A stretch of DNA of 14,445 bases from Acidobacteriaceae bacterium (lineage in GTDB: Bacteria; Acidobacteriota; Terriglobia; Terriglobales; Acidobacteriaceae): the NCBI GenBank assembly GCA_030039895.1, contig JASHUR010000202.1, positions 1 to 14,445 of the forward strand, in the 5' to 3' direction. Positions 12,277-14,445 of the stretch are shown here, piece by piece. Numbering within the stretch: the first letter of the stretch is position 1; each line of letters opens with the position of its first letter. The notes under the pieces were generated by a model. It was not told the origin of the DNA. It searched no databases and worked only from the letters and a program-made list of their open reading frames with translations. A program made the position numbers and the translations under genes.

Positions 12277-13707
12277 TCAGTACCGGTAATGATCCGGTTT
12301 GAATGGTCCTTCCTGCGCCACGCCCAGATACTCCGCCTGCTTTGGCGAAAGCTTCGTCAACTTCACACCAATCTTTTCCAGATGCAACCGGGCCACTTCC
12401 TCATCCAGTCTCTTCGGCAGTGTGTAGACATCCACAGTGTAGGTGTCCTTGTTCTTCCACAGATCAATCTGCGCCAGAGTCTGGTTCGCAAAGCTGTTGC
12501 TCATCACAAAGCTCGGGTGCCCGGTCGCACAGCCCAGGTTCACCAGCCGCCCTTCCGCCAGAATAAAGATGCTGTTGCCGTTCGCAAACACGTACAGGTC
12601 CACCTGCGGCTTGATGTTTGTCTTCTTCGCGCCCTTGTCTGCATTCAGGCGGTCCATCTGGATCTCGTTGTCAAAATGTCCGATATTGCACACGATCGCC
12701 TGGTCCTTCATCGCGCGCATATGCTCCAGCGTAATGATGTCCACATTGCCTGTGCAGGTCACGTAGATGTCTCCCCGGCCCAGCGTGTCTTCGACCGTCG
12801 TGACCTCAAAGCCTTCCATCGCCGCCTGTAGCGCATTGATCGGATCAACCTCCGTCACGATCACCCGCGCGCCCATGCCGCGTAGCGAGTGCGCACAGCC
12901 CTTGCCCACGTCGCCGTAGCCGCACACCACAGCAACCTTGCCCGCCACCATCACATCCGTCGCACGCTTAATGCCGTCTGCCAGTGACTCGCGGCAGCCA
13001 TATAGGTTGTCAAACTTCGACTTGGTCACCGAGTCGTTCACGTTGATCGCCGGAACCAGCAGCTTGCCCTGCTCCTTCATCTTGTAGAGCCGGTGCACGC
13101 CCGTAGTCGTCTCTTCTGAAACGCCGCGCCATTCCTTCGCCAGCTTGTGCCAGTGCTGCGGGTCCTTCGCATAAACCTTCTTCAGCAGGTCCTTGATCAC
13201 CTGCTCTTCGTGATTGCCGGACGGCGTATTCACCCAGCTATCGCCTTCTTCCAGCTCATAGCCTTTGTGGATGAGTAGTGTCACGTCTCCGCCGTCATCG
13301 ACCACCAGTTGTGGCCCTTTGCCGTCCTTGTGGCTCAGCGCCTGGTAAGTGCACCACCAGTAGTCCTCCAGCGTCTCGCCCTTCCACGCAAACACCGGAA
13401 CACCCGCCGCAGCAATCGCCGCTGCCGCGTGGTCCTGCGTAGAGAAGATATTGCAGCTCGCCCAGCGAACCTCCGCACCCAGGTCTACCAGCGTCTCGAT
13501 CAGCACTGCCGTCTGGATCGTCATATGCAGCGAGCCGGTCACCCGCACGCCCTTCAGCGGCTTTTCCGCTGCATACTTCCGCCGGATCGACATCAGCCCC
13601 GGCATCTCGTGCTCAGCAATCGAAATCTCTTTGCGTCCCCACTCGGCCAGGGATAAATCTGCAACTTTATACTCTGCTGCCACGCTTTCTACTGTTGCGG
13701 TTGCCAT
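12277..13707 (-). CDS. ahcY: Adenosylhomocysteinase (S-adenosylhomocysteine hydrolase)
   Basis: Hydrolyses S-adenosylhomocysteine to adenosine and homocysteine, relieving inhibition of methyltransferases; a cytoplasmic NAD-dependent tetramer. The 476-residue length is normal for the bacterial/plant type, which carries the insert seen here at about 150-190 (ELEEGDSWVNTPSGN). The substrate domain has GSLHMTIQTAVL (His61), VDDGGD (Asp138) and SEETTTG (Glu199). The cofactor domain has GYGDVGKG (263-270) and GCATGHPSFVMS (His397), and the chain ends with the characteristic KPDHYRY. AAGGAG lies 7 nt before the ATG at 13707. The 195-bp region upstream is shared with the divergent DAHP synthase gene. 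No SAH riboswitch could be confirmed there. Confidence 0.98.
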   Translation of the reverse strand: MATATVESVAAEYKVADLSLAEWGRKEISIAEHEMPGLMSIRRKYAAEKPLKGVRVTGSLHMTIQTAVLIETLVDLGAEVRWASCNIFSTQDHAAAAIAAAGVPVFAWKGETLEDYWWCTYQALSHKDGKGPQLVVDDGGDVTLLIHKGYELEEGDSWVNTPSGNHEEQVIKDLLKKVYAKDPQHWHKLAKEWRGVSEETTTGVHRLYKMKEQGKLLVPAINVNDSVTKSKFDNLYGCRESLADGIKRATDVMVAGKVAVVCGYGDVGKGCAHSLRGMGARVIVTEVDPINALQAAMEGFEVTTVEDTLGRGDIYVTCTGNVDIITLEHMRAMKDQAIVCNIGHFDNEIQMDRLNADKGAKKTNIKPQVDLYVFANGNSIFILAEGRLVNLGCATGHPSFVMSNSFANQTLAQIDLWKNKDTYTVDVYTLPKRLDEEVARLHLEKIGVKLTKLSPKQAEYLGVAQEGPFKPDHYRY

Positions 13708-13839
13708 CCACCTTCTCCTTACATCCTTGTGTCAAGATATCCTGATTAGAATACGTCATCACCCCTGCTTTGCGCCTCTTGAAACCCTACGCCGGAATTA
13801 ACATTTATCTGCTTCCCGTAAGGTGGCCTTGTACTTGCG

Positions 13840-13868
13840 TTGCTCCTCACCCAAGCTCCAGCTAAACT
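13840..13868 (+). promoter_or_regulatory. Possible promoter of the DAHP synthase gene
   Basis: TTGCTC (13840-13845) and TAAACT (13863-13868) are 17 bp apart. The -35 is poor and the -10 is four of six. A start near 13875 would fall inside the palindrome at 13874-13889, which would fit repression at that site. Confidence 0.33.
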
Positions 13869-13873
13869 GAGGG

Positions 13874-13889
13874 TTACAGCAAGCTGTAA
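13874..13889. promoter_or_regulatory. Perfect palindrome before DAHP synthase, candidate operator
   Basis: TTACAGC-AA-GCTGTAA is a perfect 7-bp dyad with a 2-bp centre. It ends one base before the GAAAGG ribosome site and 13 bp before the ATG. A two-base loop makes it a poor RNA hairpin, so a dimeric protein operator is the better reading. The regulator is unknown. Confidence 0.5.
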
Positions 13890-13902
13890 AGAAAGGTTCA
13901 CC

Positions 13903-14445
13903 ATGCTCGTCGTAATGAAGCCGCAGGCCACGCAGCAAGAGATTCAGACCGTCTGCGACCGTATCGAACAACTTGGCCTCCGCCCGCACCCCATGCCCGG
14001 GGCGCAACGCACCGCCATCGGCATCACCGGCAACAAGGGCATCGTCGAAGCCGCCGCCATCGAAGACCTTCCCGGCGTCTCGGAAGTCATTCCCGTTTCC
14101 AAGCCCTACAAGCTCGTCAGCCGCGACGTGAAGGAAGACAACACCATCATCACCTTCCCCGGCACCAACGCCACCATCGGCGGACGCGACATCGCCATGA
14201 TCGCAGGCCCCTGCTCCGTCGAAACGCGCGATCAAGCCTTTGCTGCTGCCGAGCAGGTCGCTGCCGCTGGCGCGCAGTTTTTCCGCGGAGGCGCCTACAA
14301 GCCTCGCACCTCTCCCTACGCATTCCAGGGACTCGGCGAAGAAGCTCTCATCATACTGGCCGAAGTCCGCGAGCGCTTCGGCCTCCGCATCGTAACCGAG
14401 GCCATCGACAACGAAGCTCTCGAGCTCGTCGACAAATACGCCGAT
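13903..14445 (+). CDS. aroF: 3-deoxy-7-phosphoheptulonate (DAHP) synthase, type I, N-terminal part
   Basis: Catalyses condensation of phosphoenolpyruvate with erythrose 4-phosphate, the first step of the shikimate pathway. The frame is open from the ATG at 13903 to the window end (181 codons). GAAAGG lies 6 nt before the ATG. Residues 1-70 form the ferredoxin-like regulatory domain typical of the type I-beta enzymes (MLVVMKPQATQQEIQTVCDRI...), which can carry allosteric control. The catalytic barrel starts near 95 with IAMIAGPCSVE (metal ligand Cys104) and the substrate loop RGGAYKPRTSPYAFQG (about 128-143, with Arg128, Lys133 and Arg135), then VTEAID with Glu166. The 3' part with the remaining metal ligands lies outside the window. 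The family is certain; the gene symbol is by convention only. It diverges from ahcY. Confidence 0.95.
   Translation, partial: MLVVMKPQATQQEIQTVCDRIEQLGLRPHPMPGAQRTAIGITGNKGIVEAAAIEDLPGVSEVIPVSKPYKLVSRDVKEDNTIITFPGTNATIGGRDIAMIAGPCSVETRDQAFAAAEQVAAAGAQFFRGGAYKPRTSPYAFQGLGEEALIILAEVRERFGLRIVTEAIDNEALELVDKYAD

Noticed and set aside
13708..13870. Possible SAH riboswitch in the ahcY leader
   Set aside because: The minus strand has GTGAGGAGCAACGC, which recalls the start of the SAH riboswitch consensus. The paired GCGCTGC and the later CAACGGCGCTC partner are missing. A covariance-model scan would decide.
13798..14235. 145-codon frame antisense to DAHP synthase
   Set aside because: Gly/Asp-rich shadow of conserved DAHP synthase codons.
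1..14445. Mobile element, CRISPR array, tRNA/rRNA gene, toxin-antitoxin or defence system
   Set aside because: I found no transposase, integrase, regular spaced repeats, cloverleaf or defence-type domain on either strand; all large frames are accounted for by chromosomal genes.

Overview
The window looks like a chromosomal stretch from a member of Acidobacteriota, most likely class Terriglobia. I infer this from its moderately GC-rich coding sequence, an acidobacterial-style secreted VWA protein, a SpoIVB-type S55 peptidase-domain protein, a Tat-exported beta carbonic anhydrase, and several small signal-peptide proteins without clear relatives. I see no phage, transposon, integron, CRISPR array, tRNA, rRNA or toxin-antitoxin module. 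Most of the window is housekeeping or lineage-typical genes.

Layout. Positions 1-336 are the 3' end of a secretin (type II secretion/type IV pilus outer-membrane channel). It converges on an MBL-fold hydrolase (333-959, minus) with a 4-bp overlap. A small unrecognised gene (1048-1308, plus) converges on a VOC-domain protein (1316-1756, minus), which lies downstream of a Tat-exported beta carbonic anhydrase (1810-2550, minus). A divergent pair follows: a secreted S55-peptidase-like protein (2636-4597, minus) and a secreted VWA-domain protein (4627-5796, plus). The VWA gene converges on a zinc alcohol dehydrogenase (5850-6872, minus) across a hairpin. Upstream on the same strand are a FUSC-like membrane transporter (7012-8115) and a SYLF lipid-binding protein (8190-8891), the latter with its own intrinsic terminator.

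Positions 8892-9295 are non-coding. They hold a 10-bp tandem repeat, a G-rich triple repeat and a minus-strand terminator for the next gene, a LuxR-type regulator (9296-9949, minus) whose receiver lacks the phospho-acceptor Asp. dCTP deaminase (10070-10624, minus) and an HU-family protein (10812-11081, plus) are divergent and appear to share one central TTGACAA as overlapping -35 boxes. Two small exported proteins of unknown function follow (11145-11630 and 11770-12216). A bidirectional hairpin separates the second from S-adenosylhomocysteine hydrolase (12277-13707, minus), which diverges from the start of a type I DAHP synthase (13903 to the window end).

How the genes relate. The central-metabolism genes are dcd (dUTP/dTTP supply), ahcY (methyl cycle) and DAHP synthase (shikimate entry); they sit beside cell-envelope and exported proteins and look independently transcribed. 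No multi-gene system that I would call undescribed is visible. The most interesting points are the Ser-before-His order in the S55 protein, the phosphorylation-site-less response regulator, the probable CTG start of dcd, the shared -35 element of the dcd/HU promoters, and the perfect palindrome before the DAHP synthase gene.
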